Shown here piece after piece: positions 43,753 through 51,900 of a DNA stretch of 64,000 bases. Within the stretch, counting starts at the first letter, position 1. Each line of letters opens with the position of its first letter. This stretch comes from an uncultured Collinsella sp. GTDB taxonomy: Bacteria > Actinomycetota > Coriobacteriia > Coriobacteriales > Coriobacteriaceae. Under the pieces are notes generated by a model. It saw only the letters and a list, made by a program, of their open reading frames with translations, did no database searches and had not been told where the DNA came from. The stretch covers positions 1 to 64,000 of the forward strand of contig CAAGCF010000029.1 in assembly GCA_900768265.1 (NCBI GenBank), written 5' to 3'. The translations under genes were made by a program, and so were the position numbers.

Positions 43753-44685
43753 CTAGCAAACCTTACGGATTGCGATACCCTTCTGATACTCATCGACCTT
43801 GGCAAAGTCGCCCAGACCCGGGCACTCGACCACGTTGGCGCCGGTGGCCATCGAAAGGCGCAGGGCGTCCTCGACGCGCTCGGGGGCGTCGTGCCACACG
43901 GACAGGAACGCAGCGAGCGAGGAATCACCGGCGCAAACCGTCGACAGCAGCTTGACCTCAAAGGTACGGTTGGCAAACCAGATGTGCTCGCCGTTGGAGA
44001 AGTACGCTCCGGCGCCACCAAGGGTCAGCAGCACGTTCTTGGCGCCCTTGGCATGAAGTTCGGCCATAGCGCCCTTGACGGACTCGTCGTCGCCACCGCT
44101 TACCTTTATGCCAAAGATGTCGAGTAGCTCGTCGTCGTTGGGCTTAATGAGCAACGGCTCCATAGCAATGAGGTCGGCCAGCTGATGGCTCGAGATATCG
44201 AGCACGAACTCGGCGCCTTTCGCCTTCACGCGACGCAGGACCTCGGCAAGGAAGCCCTCGGAGGTGTTGGGGGGCAGCGAGCCGCTAATGACCAGGCAGG
44301 TCATGTCGTCGAGTGAATCGATGAGCTCAAACATCTCCTGCTCGTTGGCAGCGTTGATGGCGGCACCGGCATTGACCATGTTGTACTCGGTGTCGGGACC
44401 GGCGTTGAGGAACACGTTGACACGAGTGATGCCGTCAGTCCACACGGGCTTGACGGGCACGCCCAGGGCCTCGGCGCCCTTAACGATGAACTCGCCCGAG
44501 AAGCCGGCGAAGAAGCCCAAGATCGTGGTGTCGACACCGTAGTGGTCGAGCGTAAACGAGACGTTGAGACCCTTGCCGTTGGGGGTGTAGACCGCGTTAC
44601 GGGTGCGCGTAACGGTATTGGCGGACAGGCCATCGCAGGAGATGTTGTAGTCAATGGCGGGATTTGCAGTGAGCGTGTAAATCAT
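43753..44685 (-). CDS. PfkB-family 1-phosphofructokinase (FruK/LacC-like), copy A
   Basis: A 310-aa ribokinase-fold kinase that probably phosphorylates fructose-1-phosphate or tagatose-6-phosphate to the bisphosphate. The N-terminus MIYTLTANPAIDYN and NGKGLNVSF segment are characteristic of the FruK/LacC group. The catalytic Asp lies in LLSTVCAGDSSLAAF, where Cys replaces the first Gly of the usual GAGD. GAAAGGA precedes ATG 44685; an upstream in-frame start is unsupported. It follows a paralogue (about 50% similar by eye) but is separated from it by a terminator. Confidence 0.85.
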   Translation of the reverse strand: MIYTLTANPAIDYNISCDGLSANTVTRTRNAVYTPNGKGLNVSFTLDHYGVDTTILGFFAGFSGEFIVKGAEALGVPVKPVWTDGITRVNVFLNAGPDTEYNMVNAGAAINAANEQEMFELIDSLDDMTCLVISGSLPPNTSEGFLAEVLRRVKAKGAEFVLDISSHQLADLIAMEPLLIKPNDDELLDIFGIKVSGGDDESVKGAMAELHAKGAKNVLLTLGGAGAYFSNGEHIWFANRTFEVKLLSTVCAGDSSLAAFLSVWHDAPERVEDALRLSMATGANVVECPGLGDFAKVDEYQKGIAIRKVC

Positions 44686-44807
44686 GAATGTTCCTTTCAC
44701 GAAGCAACGTGTTAATGAAAGTATATTCCACACTTCGGCAAAAGGCTACAACAACTCGGCGAACGGTGTGGAAGCGGTGAAGGGAGGTTTCATCTCACTT
44801 TTCCAAC

Positions 44808-44841
44808 GAAAAAACGGCACCCCGATCAAAACCGGGACGCC
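44808..44841 (-). terminator. Terminator after PfkB copy B
   Basis: Stem 44816-44824 / 44833-44841 (GGCGTCCCG with CGGGGTGCC, two G-U pairs in RNA) and a minus-strand TTTTTT tail. Confidence 0.8.
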
Positions 44842-44869
44842 GCATGCGCACGAATATGTCGCGTTTCGC

Positions 44870-45802
44870 TTACTTGCGATCGAGCTTACGGACGGCAACG
44901 CGCTTGCTGTACTCGTCAACGTGACCGAAGTCGCCGATGCCGACGGACTCGGCAACGTTGGCGCCGGTGGCCATAGCGAGCTTCATGGCCTCCTCGACGT
45001 TGTCGCGATCCCTGTACCACTTGTGCAGGAACGCAGCGAGGGTGCAGTCGCCGGCGCAGACGGAAGAAACCAGCTTGATGTTGAACTCACGCTTGGCGTA
45101 CCAGATGTCCTCGCCGTTGGAGAAGTAAGCGTCGCCACGGCTACCACGGGTGAGCAGCACGTTCTGGACGCCGGCCTCGTGAGCCAGCTTCATGGCAACT
45201 CGGACCTCGTCGTCGGTGTCGACCGGCACGCCGAAGATGGCCTTCATCTCATGATGGTTCGGCTTGATGAGCAGCGGCTTCTTGTGAGCGAGCTCCTTGA
45301 GCTTGTCGGAAGAAAGGTCCAGGACGACGTCGGCGCCACGAGCCTGAGCGTGCTCCATGACCTGAGCCAGGAAGTCGGGCGTAGCTTTGGGAGGCACGGA
45401 GCCAGAGACGATCAGGCACTCAAGATCGCCCGCGGTGTCCAGGATGTTGTAGAGCTCCTCCTGGTGCTGCGGCGTAATAGGAGCACCGGGGTTGAGGATG
45501 CCGTACTCGTGCTGGCCATCGTTGACGTAGGTGTTGATACGCGTGATGCCGTCGGTCCAGACCGGGCGGCACAGGCAACCCAGGTTCATGACTTCCTCGA
45601 CGATGAACTTGCCCGTGAAGCCGGCGAAGAAGCCGAGCGCGACGGTGTCGACGCCCATCTTCTTAAAGGCGAAGGACACGTCGAGGCCCTTGCCGTTGGC
45701 GGTGTAGCTGGCCGAGCCGGTGCGGACGTTCTCGTCGGGCTCGAGCGGAGAGCTCGAAACCGTCATGTCGACAGCCGGGTTAGCGGTTAGCGTGTAGAAC
45801 AT
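44870..45802 (-). CDS. PfkB-family 1-phosphofructokinase (FruK/LacC-like), copy B
   Basis: A 310-aa paralogue of the preceding kinase. MFYTLTANPAVDMTV and NGKGLDVSFAFKKMG mark the FruK/LacC group; the catalytic Asp is in SSVCAGDCTLAAF, again with Cys in place of Gly. The substrate loop regions differ between the copies (TDGITRINTYV is conserved; the loop after ANGKGLDV varies), so they may serve different ketose phosphates. It lies 74 nt after ptsI, with a CCGCGTGG/CCACGCGG stem in the gap that may weakly terminate. Confidence 0.85.
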   Translation of the reverse strand: MFYTLTANPAVDMTVSSSPLEPDENVRTGSASYTANGKGLDVSFAFKKMGVDTVALGFFAGFTGKFIVEEVMNLGCLCRPVWTDGITRINTYVNDGQHEYGILNPGAPITPQHQEELYNILDTAGDLECLIVSGSVPPKATPDFLAQVMEHAQARGADVVLDLSSDKLKELAHKKPLLIKPNHHEMKAIFGVPVDTDDEVRVAMKLAHEAGVQNVLLTRGSRGDAYFSNGEDIWYAKREFNIKLVSSVCAGDCTLAAFLHKWYRDRDNVEEAMKLAMATGANVAESVGIGDFGHVDEYSKRVAVRKLDRK

Positions 45803-45876
45803 TTACAGTACCCCCTGTATATGTGAGGGCCGCGTGGCCGGCCCATTCCAACCACGCGGTTACCTCTGATACCAAA

Positions 45877-47580
45877 TTAGCGAGCTGCGGACTCGAGCAG
45901 TGCCTTGACCTCAGCGGCGGTGTTGCAGGCGAGCGCCTTCTCGGCGAGCTCGTCGCATTCGGCCTTGGTCCACTGGCTGATGGTCTTGCGGGCGCGCAGG
46001 ATGGACGGAGCGCTCATCGAGAACTCCTCCAGGCCCCAGCTGATCAGCAGCGGCTCAAGCAGCGGATCGGCAGCGGCCTCGCCGCACATACCGACCATGA
46101 TGCCGGCCTTCACGCCGCTCTCGATGATGTTCTTGAGCGAGCGGAGCACGGCGGGATAGTACACCTGGTACAGGTTGGAGATGGTGTCGTTGCCACGGTC
46201 GGCGCACATGGTGTAGCCGATCAGGTCGTTGGTGCCGATGGAGAAGAAGTCGGCGACCTCGGCAAGACGGTCTGCGAGCAGCGAAGCGGCGGGCGTCTCG
46301 ACCATAATGCCGACCTCGATGTTCTCGTTGAACTTTCGACCCTCTTCGGTCAGCTCGGCCTTGCACTGCTCGACGAGCTCCTTGACAGCCAAGACCTCCT
46401 CGACGCAGGTGACGAGCGGGATCATGATCTTGACGTCACCGAAGGCGCTAGCACGCAGCAGAGCGCGGAGCTGGACCTTGTACTGGTCGGGATTGGCCAG
46501 GCAGTAACGCACGGCGCGGAAGCCCATGAAGGGGTTGTCTTCCTTGACCATGTGCAGATACGGAATCTCCTTGTCGCCACCCACATCGAGCGTGCGGATG
46601 ATGACCGGAGCGCCCTTGAGCGCGCTGGCGACCTTACGGTAGGCGTTGAACTGCTCCTCCTCGGAAGGAAGCTCAGCGGAGTCCATGAACAGGAACTCGG
46701 AGCGGAACAGACCGATGGCCTCGGCGTCGTGATCGAGCGCGTTGGGCACGTCATCGGGGTTACCGATGTTGCAGGCGATGATCTTCTTGATGCCATCGGC
46801 AGTCACGGACGGCTTGCCACGGAAGGCCTCGAGGGCTGCCTTCTCGGCAGCGAAGGCCTCGGCCTTGGCGGTGTAGGCAGCGAGCGTCTCCTCGTCTGGA
46901 TCGGCCTCGACGATACCCTTGCCACCGTCGACGACAACGGTCATACCGTTGCGCAGCGCGGTGCAGCTGTTGGAAACCGAAAGGACAGCCGGGATCTCGA
47001 GGGCACGCGCGATGATCGCGGAGTGCGACGTGCGGCCACCGGTCTCGGTGACGATACCGGCAACGTGGGCCTTATCGATCGTGGCGGTCATGGACGGCGT
47101 GAGGTCATGCACGACAACGACGGTGTTCTCGGGCAGGACGGAGAGGTCGACGACCTCCTTGCCCAGCAGCTCGGCCAGAATACCGGTGCGGATGTCGGCG
47201 ATGTCGGCCGCGCGCAGACGGAACATCTCATCGTCCATGGACAGGAACATGTTCTCGAACATGGTCGAGGTGTCCATGAGCGCCTGCTCGGCGCAGGTGC
47301 CGCCGTCAATGGCGGCGTTGATGGCGTCGGTCATGCCCGGATCCTGAGCCAGGACAATGTGTCCGCTCATGATCTCGGCCTCGGCCTCGCCCACCGTCTC
47401 CTTCATGTGGTCGGCCTGAGCCTGGGTCTTCTCGCAGAAGACCGAAAGAGCGGTCTGATAGCGCTCCTTCTCTGCTGCCGAATCAGCAACCTCGTGCGGC
47501 TCAAACGTCAAGTCGGGATCGACGGCGACCATGACGGTGCCGATACCGATGCCCTCGGAAGCGTTGACTCCCTGATACAT
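45877..47580 (-). CDS. ptsI: Phosphoenolpyruvate-protein phosphotransferase (PTS enzyme I)
   Basis: Passes phosphate from PEP to HPr, feeding all PTS sugars. The 567-aa protein has the HPr-binding helical domain (about 30-130), active-site His in GGRTSHSAIIAR (about 188), and the PEP-binding barrel with TLDVGGDKEIPY, GFRAVRYCL and MVGMCGEAAADP (the Cys proton donor). ATG 47580 (MYQGVNASEG) is chosen because GAGAGG lies 7 nt before it. ptsH lies upstream but a terminator stands in between. Confidence 0.93.
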   Translation of the reverse strand: MYQGVNASEGIGIGTVMVAVDPDLTFEPHEVADSAAEKERYQTALSVFCEKTQAQADHMKETVGEAEAEIMSGHIVLAQDPGMTDAINAAIDGGTCAEQALMDTSTMFENMFLSMDDEMFRLRAADIADIRTGILAELLGKEVVDLSVLPENTVVVVHDLTPSMTATIDKAHVAGIVTETGGRTSHSAIIARALEIPAVLSVSNSCTALRNGMTVVVDGGKGIVEADPDEETLAAYTAKAEAFAAEKAALEAFRGKPSVTADGIKKIIACNIGNPDDVPNALDHDAEAIGLFRSEFLFMDSAELPSEEEQFNAYRKVASALKGAPVIIRTLDVGGDKEIPYLHMVKEDNPFMGFRAVRYCLANPDQYKVQLRALLRASAFGDVKIMIPLVTCVEEVLAVKELVEQCKAELTEEGRKFNENIEVGIMVETPAASLLADRLAEVADFFSIGTNDLIGYTMCADRGNDTISNLYQVYYPAVLRSLKNIIESGVKAGIMVGMCGEAAADPLLEPLLISWGLEEFSMSAPSILRARKTISQWTKAECDELAEKALACNTAAEVKALLESAAR

Positions 47581-47630
47581 TCCCATTCCTCTCTCCGTGT
47601 CATGTGATAAAGCGTTTTGCCATATCCATG

Positions 47631-47668
47631 ACAAAAGAGCGCAGCTACCTTAAGACAGGTCACTGCGC
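47631..47668 (-). terminator. Terminator after ptsH
   Basis: GCGCAG (47639-47644) pairs with CTGCGC (47663-47668), with an inner ACCT/AGGT pair and a minus-strand TCTTTTGT tail. Partial read-through into ptsI is possible. Confidence 0.7.
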
Positions 47669-47713
47669 CCCCAAATATGAACTTAGTTGTTCAACATGCG
47701 ACCCGTTTGAGTT

Positions 47714-47977
47714 CTACTCGCCAAGACCGCTCTTGATGAGCTCGATGGCAGCAGCCAGAGCCTCGGCCTCGTCGGCGCCGTCGCACTTGACCTCGACCTC
47801 GGTGCCGCAGGGGATACCAGCAGCCATGAGGGCCATCGGGGACTTGCCGTTAACCTCCTTCTCGGGGGTGACGACCGTCACGTCACAGGCGTACTTGCCC
47901 ATGGTGGAGGCGAACAGACCAGCCGGACGCATGTGCAGACCCTGAGGATTAACGAGGGTAGCCTTCTCAGAAACCAT
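47714..47977 (-). CDS. ptsH: Phosphocarrier protein HPr
   Basis: An 87-aa PTS carrier. The phospho-accepting His is in PQGLHMRPAG (His15). The regulatory serine site appears as VNGKSPMALMAAGI, so an HPr kinase/CcpA-type control is possible in principle, although no hprK is visible here. AAGGAG precedes the ATG. Its long upstream region contains a 20-nt palindrome and the conserved-core palindrome copy 3. Confidence 0.93.
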   Translation of the reverse strand: MVSEKATLVNPQGLHMRPAGLFASTMGKYACDVTVVTPEKEVNGKSPMALMAAGIPCGTEVEVKCDGADEAEALAAAIELIKSGLGE

Positions 47978-48003
47978 AGTTGACTCCTTTTTTGTGTTTA
48001 ACC

Positions 48004-48023
48004 CCTGTCATGCATGTGGCAGG
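48004..48023. promoter_or_regulatory. 20-nt palindrome upstream of ptsH (possible operator)
   Basis: CCTGTCA-TGCATG-TGGCAGG, one mismatch between arms, 26 nt upstream of the HPr start. It could bind a dimeric regulator; no family can be named from the sequence. Confidence 0.4.
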
Positions 48024-48115
48024 AGTCAGATTCACGACGTTGTTTATATTAACTCACATCAAACGGTTTTTCATTGTGTTTCGCACGAATTGTTGGACAG
48101 ATGTGTTTGTCGTCC

Positions 48116-48267
48116 GCTTGCTCGCCCACAGGGGGCCGGGCGCGGGCTGTGAGATTTCCTGCTCTACAGTCCTGCTCGCACGAAGAGCACATTAAGTGCT
48201 CTTCGGCTCGTGCGGAACTCGCGATAAATCTCACAGCCCGCGCCCGGCCCCCTGTGGGCGAGCAAGC
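48116..48267. repeat. Conserved-core palindrome, copy 3 (upstream of ptsH)
   Basis: The largest of the three elements. Arms 48116-48157 and 48226-48267 are 42 bp and perfectly complementary, very GC-rich (beginning GCTTGCTCGCCCACAGG). The core (48166-48219) is the same as in copies 1 and 2 but reversed, with apical stem GAAGAGCAC-TTAAT-GTGCTCTTC. It occupies the 529-nt gap between ptsH and the fructose PTS gene, which otherwise holds only the PTS terminator and the palindrome next to ptsH. Confidence 0.88.
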
Positions 48268-48436
48268 TGCGGAAACTCGGTCGGTCCAGAGCAATATCGT
48301 GCGAACGGAATTCTGGCTATTTTTTTGTTCGCCTGGTTGATCTAGTTGATGGAGCCTATCTATACCCTCTTGTGGACTGAGGGGTGTCCCAAACTGCTGG
48401 CAGAAAAGGAGCGTCCCTAAGTGCCGAGTTGGGAAG

Positions 48437-48474
48437 AAAAAGGCGGAGGCCCTGGTGAGGGTCTCCGCCTTTTT
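48437..48474. terminator. Bidirectional terminator after the fructose PTS gene
   Basis: AAAAAGGCGGAGGCCCT (48437-48453) pairs with AGGGTCTCCGCCTTTTT (48458-48474), one mismatch, T-run on both strands. It ends the fructose EII transcript. Confidence 0.9.
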
Positions 48475-48506
48475 ACAGGGGGCGATATTATTCGCTGACT
48501 GCTGGA

Positions 48507-50510
48507 TTAGACCAGGCGGGCGTTGATCGTCTTAGCGATCTCGGCGGCGTCGGTGGAACCCTTGACGGTGGCACGGAAGTCCTCGTCCATGAGCGCCTCG
48601 GCGACCTTGGACAGGATCTTGAGGTGCGTGGTGCCAGCCTGAGCGCCCGGGATGAGCAGGGCGATGGCCACGTTGACGGGAGCGCCGTCCATGGTATCCC
48701 AACCGGTCACGCCGGACTCGTCCTTAACGACGATGACGGCAGCCTCGGTAATGGCGTCGGACTTGGCATGCGGGATGGCGAAGCCCTCCATCATGCCCGT
48801 GGTGCCCTCGGCCTCGCGGGCCAGGAAGGCGTTCATCACGGCGTCGGCGTCGCTGGCGATACCGGCCTTGACAGCCTGGTTGGAAACGAAGCTCAGAGCC
48901 TCGTCACGAGACGCGAAGTCCTCGGCGACAAAGACATTCTCAACCTTCACGAAGTCGGCAGCCTCGGCCTTAGGGGCCTCAACGGCAGCGGCCTTGGAAG
49001 CCTCAACCGGCTTGGCTACAGGAGCGGCCTTCTGATTCTTCTCGAAGTCATACTTCTTGAAGGCCACGAACAGGATGCCGCCGACAACAGCACCGATGAG
49101 GATCGCGAGAACCCAAAGCGGACCGTTCTCGACAACGGGCAGGACCAGGAAGCCACCGTGAGGCGCCGGATCGTGAACGTTGAACATAATGGTCAGGATC
49201 GAAGCGATAGAGGAACCGAGCATCATAATGGGCATGACCGGCCAGATGTTCTTGGTCATGAACGGAATGGCGCCCTCGGTGATGTGGGTGCAACCAAGAA
49301 TGAGGTTGACGATACCGGCGTCGTGATCCTCCTGGCTGAAGTACTTCTTGCCGACGACGACGGCGAAGGTGGTGATCAGCGGCGGAACGATGCAGGCGGC
49401 GGAAACGGCAGCCATGAAGTTGGTGCCGAAGTTGTAGGTCTCGGTGCCAACACCGGCGGCCAGGGCCTCGGTGAGCATAGCGGTACCGGTGACGTAAGCA
49501 GCCTTGTTAACCGGGCCACCCATGTCAAAGGCGCACATGCAGCCGATGGCAAGACCCAGGACAACGGCGCCAGAGGCAGACAGGCCCTTGAGGAAGTCCA
49601 TCATGGCGGTGTTGATGGCAGCCATGGGGCCGGAAATGCCGAGCATGACCAGGCCGACGATGGCAGTCGAGAACAGCGGATACAGGAAGATAGCCTTGAG
49701 GCCGTCCAGGTTCTTGGGCAGACCGGCAAAGACCTTCTCGAGCAGCAGGATGACATAGCCAGCGAGGAAGCCGCCGACGATGCCGCCCAGGAAGCCGAAG
49801 CCCACGCCGGCGCCACCGGCGTCGATCATACCGGTATCGGCGTTAACGGGCAGGCCCTGGATGGCGATCATGCCGGCAACAAAGCCGGGGACGAGTGCCG
49901 GGCGCTTGCCGATGGACTCGGCGATGTAGGCGGAAAGCACCGGAACCATGAGGTTCATGGCGATGCCGCCGATAATCTTGAGCATAGCGGCGAAGCTGTT
50001 GTAGTCGGCAGCCGTCGAATCGAAGGACGTGATGCCCCACAGGAACGAAACGGCGGTCAGAACACCACCGGCGACGACGAAGACCAGCATGTGGCTGACG
50101 CCATTCATGAGGTGCTTGTAGATGACGTGGCCGATGGACTCCTTCTCCTCGACCTCGTCCTCGACATCGGCGGCAGCGGCAACCGTATCGTCGCCCTTGG
50201 CGGCGAGCGCGCGGTCAATCAGCTTTCCGGCGGCCTCGACGGACAGGGCCTTGGAAACACCGACGGAAACCATGGGCTTACCGGCGAAACGCTCAGCCTG
50301 GACATCCTTATCGGCTGCGACGACAACGGCCTTGGCACCAGCGATCTCGCTCTTGGTGAGCTCGTTCTCGACACCGACCTGGCCATGGGTCTCGACCTTA
50401 ATGGTCAGACCGCGCTCGGCAGCTGCCTTCTCCAGCGCCTCCTTCGCCATGAAGGTGTGCGCGATACCGGTCGGGCAACCGGTGGCGGCGATGATGTCAA
50501 ACTTAGCCAT
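48507..50510 (-). CDS. fruA: Fructose-type PTS enzyme II (EIIB-EIIC-EIIA fusion)
   Basis: Imports and phosphorylates fructose (or a related ketose). The 666-aa protein has EIIB first, with phospho-Cys in ATGCPTGIAHTFMA (about residue 11). EIIC with about ten membrane segments follows from about 125 to 465 (HLMNGVSHMLVFVVAGGVL, CAFDMGGPVNKAAYV, GCTHITEGAIPFM). A linker rich in Ala/Lys (about 490-520) leads to EIIA with the active His in MEGFAIPHAKSDAI. AAGGAGG lies just before ATG 50510. The gene is divergent from an RpiR regulator. Fructose specificity is inferred from the B-C domain type and the 1-phosphofructokinase genes nearby. Confidence 0.9.
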   Translation of the reverse strand: MAKFDIIAATGCPTGIAHTFMAKEALEKAAAERGLTIKVETHGQVGVENELTKSEIAGAKAVVVAADKDVQAERFAGKPMVSVGVSKALSVEAAGKLIDRALAAKGDDTVAAAADVEDEVEEKESIGHVIYKHLMNGVSHMLVFVVAGGVLTAVSFLWGITSFDSTAADYNSFAAMLKIIGGIAMNLMVPVLSAYIAESIGKRPALVPGFVAGMIAIQGLPVNADTGMIDAGGAGVGFGFLGGIVGGFLAGYVILLLEKVFAGLPKNLDGLKAIFLYPLFSTAIVGLVMLGISGPMAAINTAMMDFLKGLSASGAVVLGLAIGCMCAFDMGGPVNKAAYVTGTAMLTEALAAGVGTETYNFGTNFMAAVSAACIVPPLITTFAVVVGKKYFSQEDHDAGIVNLILGCTHITEGAIPFMTKNIWPVMPIMMLGSSIASILTIMFNVHDPAPHGGFLVLPVVENGPLWVLAILIGAVVGGILFVAFKKYDFEKNQKAAPVAKPVEASKAAAVEAPKAEAADFVKVENVFVAEDFASRDEALSFVSNQAVKAGIASDADAVMNAFLAREAEGTTGMMEGFAIPHAKSDAITEAAVIVVKDESGVTGWDTMDGAPVNVAIALLIPGAQAGTTHLKILSKVAEALMDEDFRATVKGSTDAAEIAKTINARLV

Positions 50511-50637
50511 GTGTCCCTCCTTCTTGAGTACTGCGCCCTCAGGCGCTCCCCTACACGCGCGTCCTTGCGCGCTTTTCCACAACTGAAAGATACCAACCCA
50601 CCGTCCGCGTGAGAAGAGACAAGGCGCAATTCTCCGG

Positions 50638-50682
50638 TGAAAGGTTCTTTCATAACCGTAAACGGTAGGTGAAAGTTTACCA
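50638..50682. promoter_or_regulatory. Candidate RpiR operator between the fructose PTS gene and its regulator
   Basis: TGAAAG-GTT-CTTTCA (50638-50652) is a perfect inverted repeat of the TGAAA..TTTCA type favoured by RpiR proteins. A second GGTGAAAG and an inverted TGGTAAAC half-site (GTTTACCA, 50675-50682) follow. The region is shared by divergent genes. A -10-like TATACT lies further towards the regulator gene. Confidence 0.45.
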
Positions 50683-50782
50683 TCAACACTTGAAACGGCA
50701 AGGTGTATCTTGTAATTGAAAATGCCCGTATACTATGGCATTGAAAAATGAGTCCTATTTTCATGCCAACCAGGAGCCATCC

Positions 50783-51640
50783 ATGACCGATAGCAGCAAG
50801 AGCGCGCTCTCCCTTATTAGCACTCATCAGGGATATAGTGGATCCGAGCAGCGCATTGTCGACTATATATTGGAGCACCAGTCCGAGGCGCCGCGCCTGA
50901 CGGCCGCCCAGCTTTCGCGTGCCGCAGCCACTTCTGAGGCGACGGTTTCGCGCTTCTGCCGCAAGCTGGGCTTTGGCAGCTTCCGCAGCTTTCAGTTTTC
51001 GTTGGCGCGCGACTTGGAGAGTCAGCGCAACGAGGGCCTGACCGACGAGGTCTCGCTCGACAACATGGAGCAGAGCCTTAAGAATATCTTGGCTGCCAAG
51101 GTCAGCGAGCTTAACGCGACTATCGACGGGATTGACCACGATACGCTAACGGCCGTTGTGCACGCGTTAAAGAATGCGGGCGTTATTGAGTTTGCGGCCG
51201 TAGGCAACACCAACTCCGTCGCGCTCGACGCGACGTTTAAGTTTTCGCAGCTGGGCCTTCGCTGCATGGCAAGCACCATCAGCGAGACCTCGATTGGTTT
51301 TGCGCTCACGTTGCGCCCCGGCGACGTTATCGTGCTGATATCGAACTCCGGCAAGTCGCGCCGTCTGAATCGCATGGCAAAAGCGGCTCGCGACTGCGGT
51401 GCCACCGTGGTCGTCATCAGCAGTGACAGCAAGTCTCCACTTGCGCGCCTAGCCGACTACACCTTTAATACCGTCAATCACGAGGCGCTGCTGACAACGG
51501 GCGACTTCGCGTTCTCCAAGATGAGCGCCACGATGATCATCGAGGTCATCTACAACTTCCTGCTGCCCGAAATCGAGGACGCCCGAGAGCACATCAGCTA
51601 CTACGAGGAGCTCATTCAACCGGATAAGGTCGTAGAGTAG
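50783..51640 (+). CDS. MurR/RpiR-family transcriptional regulator
   Basis: A 285-aa sugar-phosphate-sensing regulator. The N-terminal HTH reads LTAAQLSRAAATSEATVSRFCRKLGF (about 38-63), diagnostic of RpiR. The SIS domain (about 125-260) has FAAVGNTNSVALDATFKF and VIVLISNSGKSRRLN, which bind sugar phosphates. AGGAGC precedes ATG 50783. It is divergent from the fructose PTS gene and most probably controls it. Confidence 0.92.
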   Translation: MTDSSKSALSLISTHQGYSGSEQRIVDYILEHQSEAPRLTAAQLSRAAATSEATVSRFCRKLGFGSFRSFQFSLARDLESQRNEGLTDEVSLDNMEQSLKNILAAKVSELNATIDGIDHDTLTAVVHALKNAGVIEFAAVGNTNSVALDATFKFSQLGLRCMASTISETSIGFALTLRPGDVIVLISNSGKSRRLNRMAKAARDCGATVVVISSDSKSPLARLADYTFNTVNHEALLTTGDFAFSKMSATMIIEVIYNFLLPEIEDAREHISYYEELIQPDKVVE

Positions 51641-51674
51641 GTTTTAGCGGGGGACGTTATGTGCCGTTCCCACA

Positions 51675-51824
51675 AAACTATGCCGGTTTACTACGATGAA
51701 ATCGGAACATGCAATCACATCGCATTGTTAAAGAAAACCGCAGGCTTTCTACCTGCGGTTTTCTTTTTGCAATTTTAGCCGTGCTCGAGCTATGCCGATT
51801 CATCGTAGTAAACCGACATAGTTT
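51675..51824. repeat. Long-span inverted repeat, TACTACG family, copy 2
   Basis: The 26-nt arm at 51675-51700 (containing GGTTTACTACGATGAA) recurs inverted at 51799-51824 with a one-base slip. It encloses about 98 nt including the terminator at 51731-51768, whose CTTTCTACCTGCGGTTTT segment resembles that inside copy 1 (21622-21638). Confidence 0.75.
51731..51768. terminator. Terminator between the RpiR gene and recN
   Basis: GAAAACCGCAGG (51733-51744) pairs with CCTGCGGTTTTC (51752-51763), followed by TTTTTG; the opposite strand also ends in T-rich sequence, so it can serve both convergent genes. Confidence 0.85.
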
Positions 51825-51900
51825 TTTGACGGTCGGGCCAGACGGACAAGTAGCGAGGCAAGAATTACTGATATTTTGCCCCCAACACCACCGGGTCGTT

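Noticed and set aside
48116..48267. Simple transcription terminator explanation for the 42-bp palindrome
   Set aside because: No T-run follows the arms, the stem is far too long, and the conserved inner core would be unexplained. A normal terminator already lies at 48437-48474.
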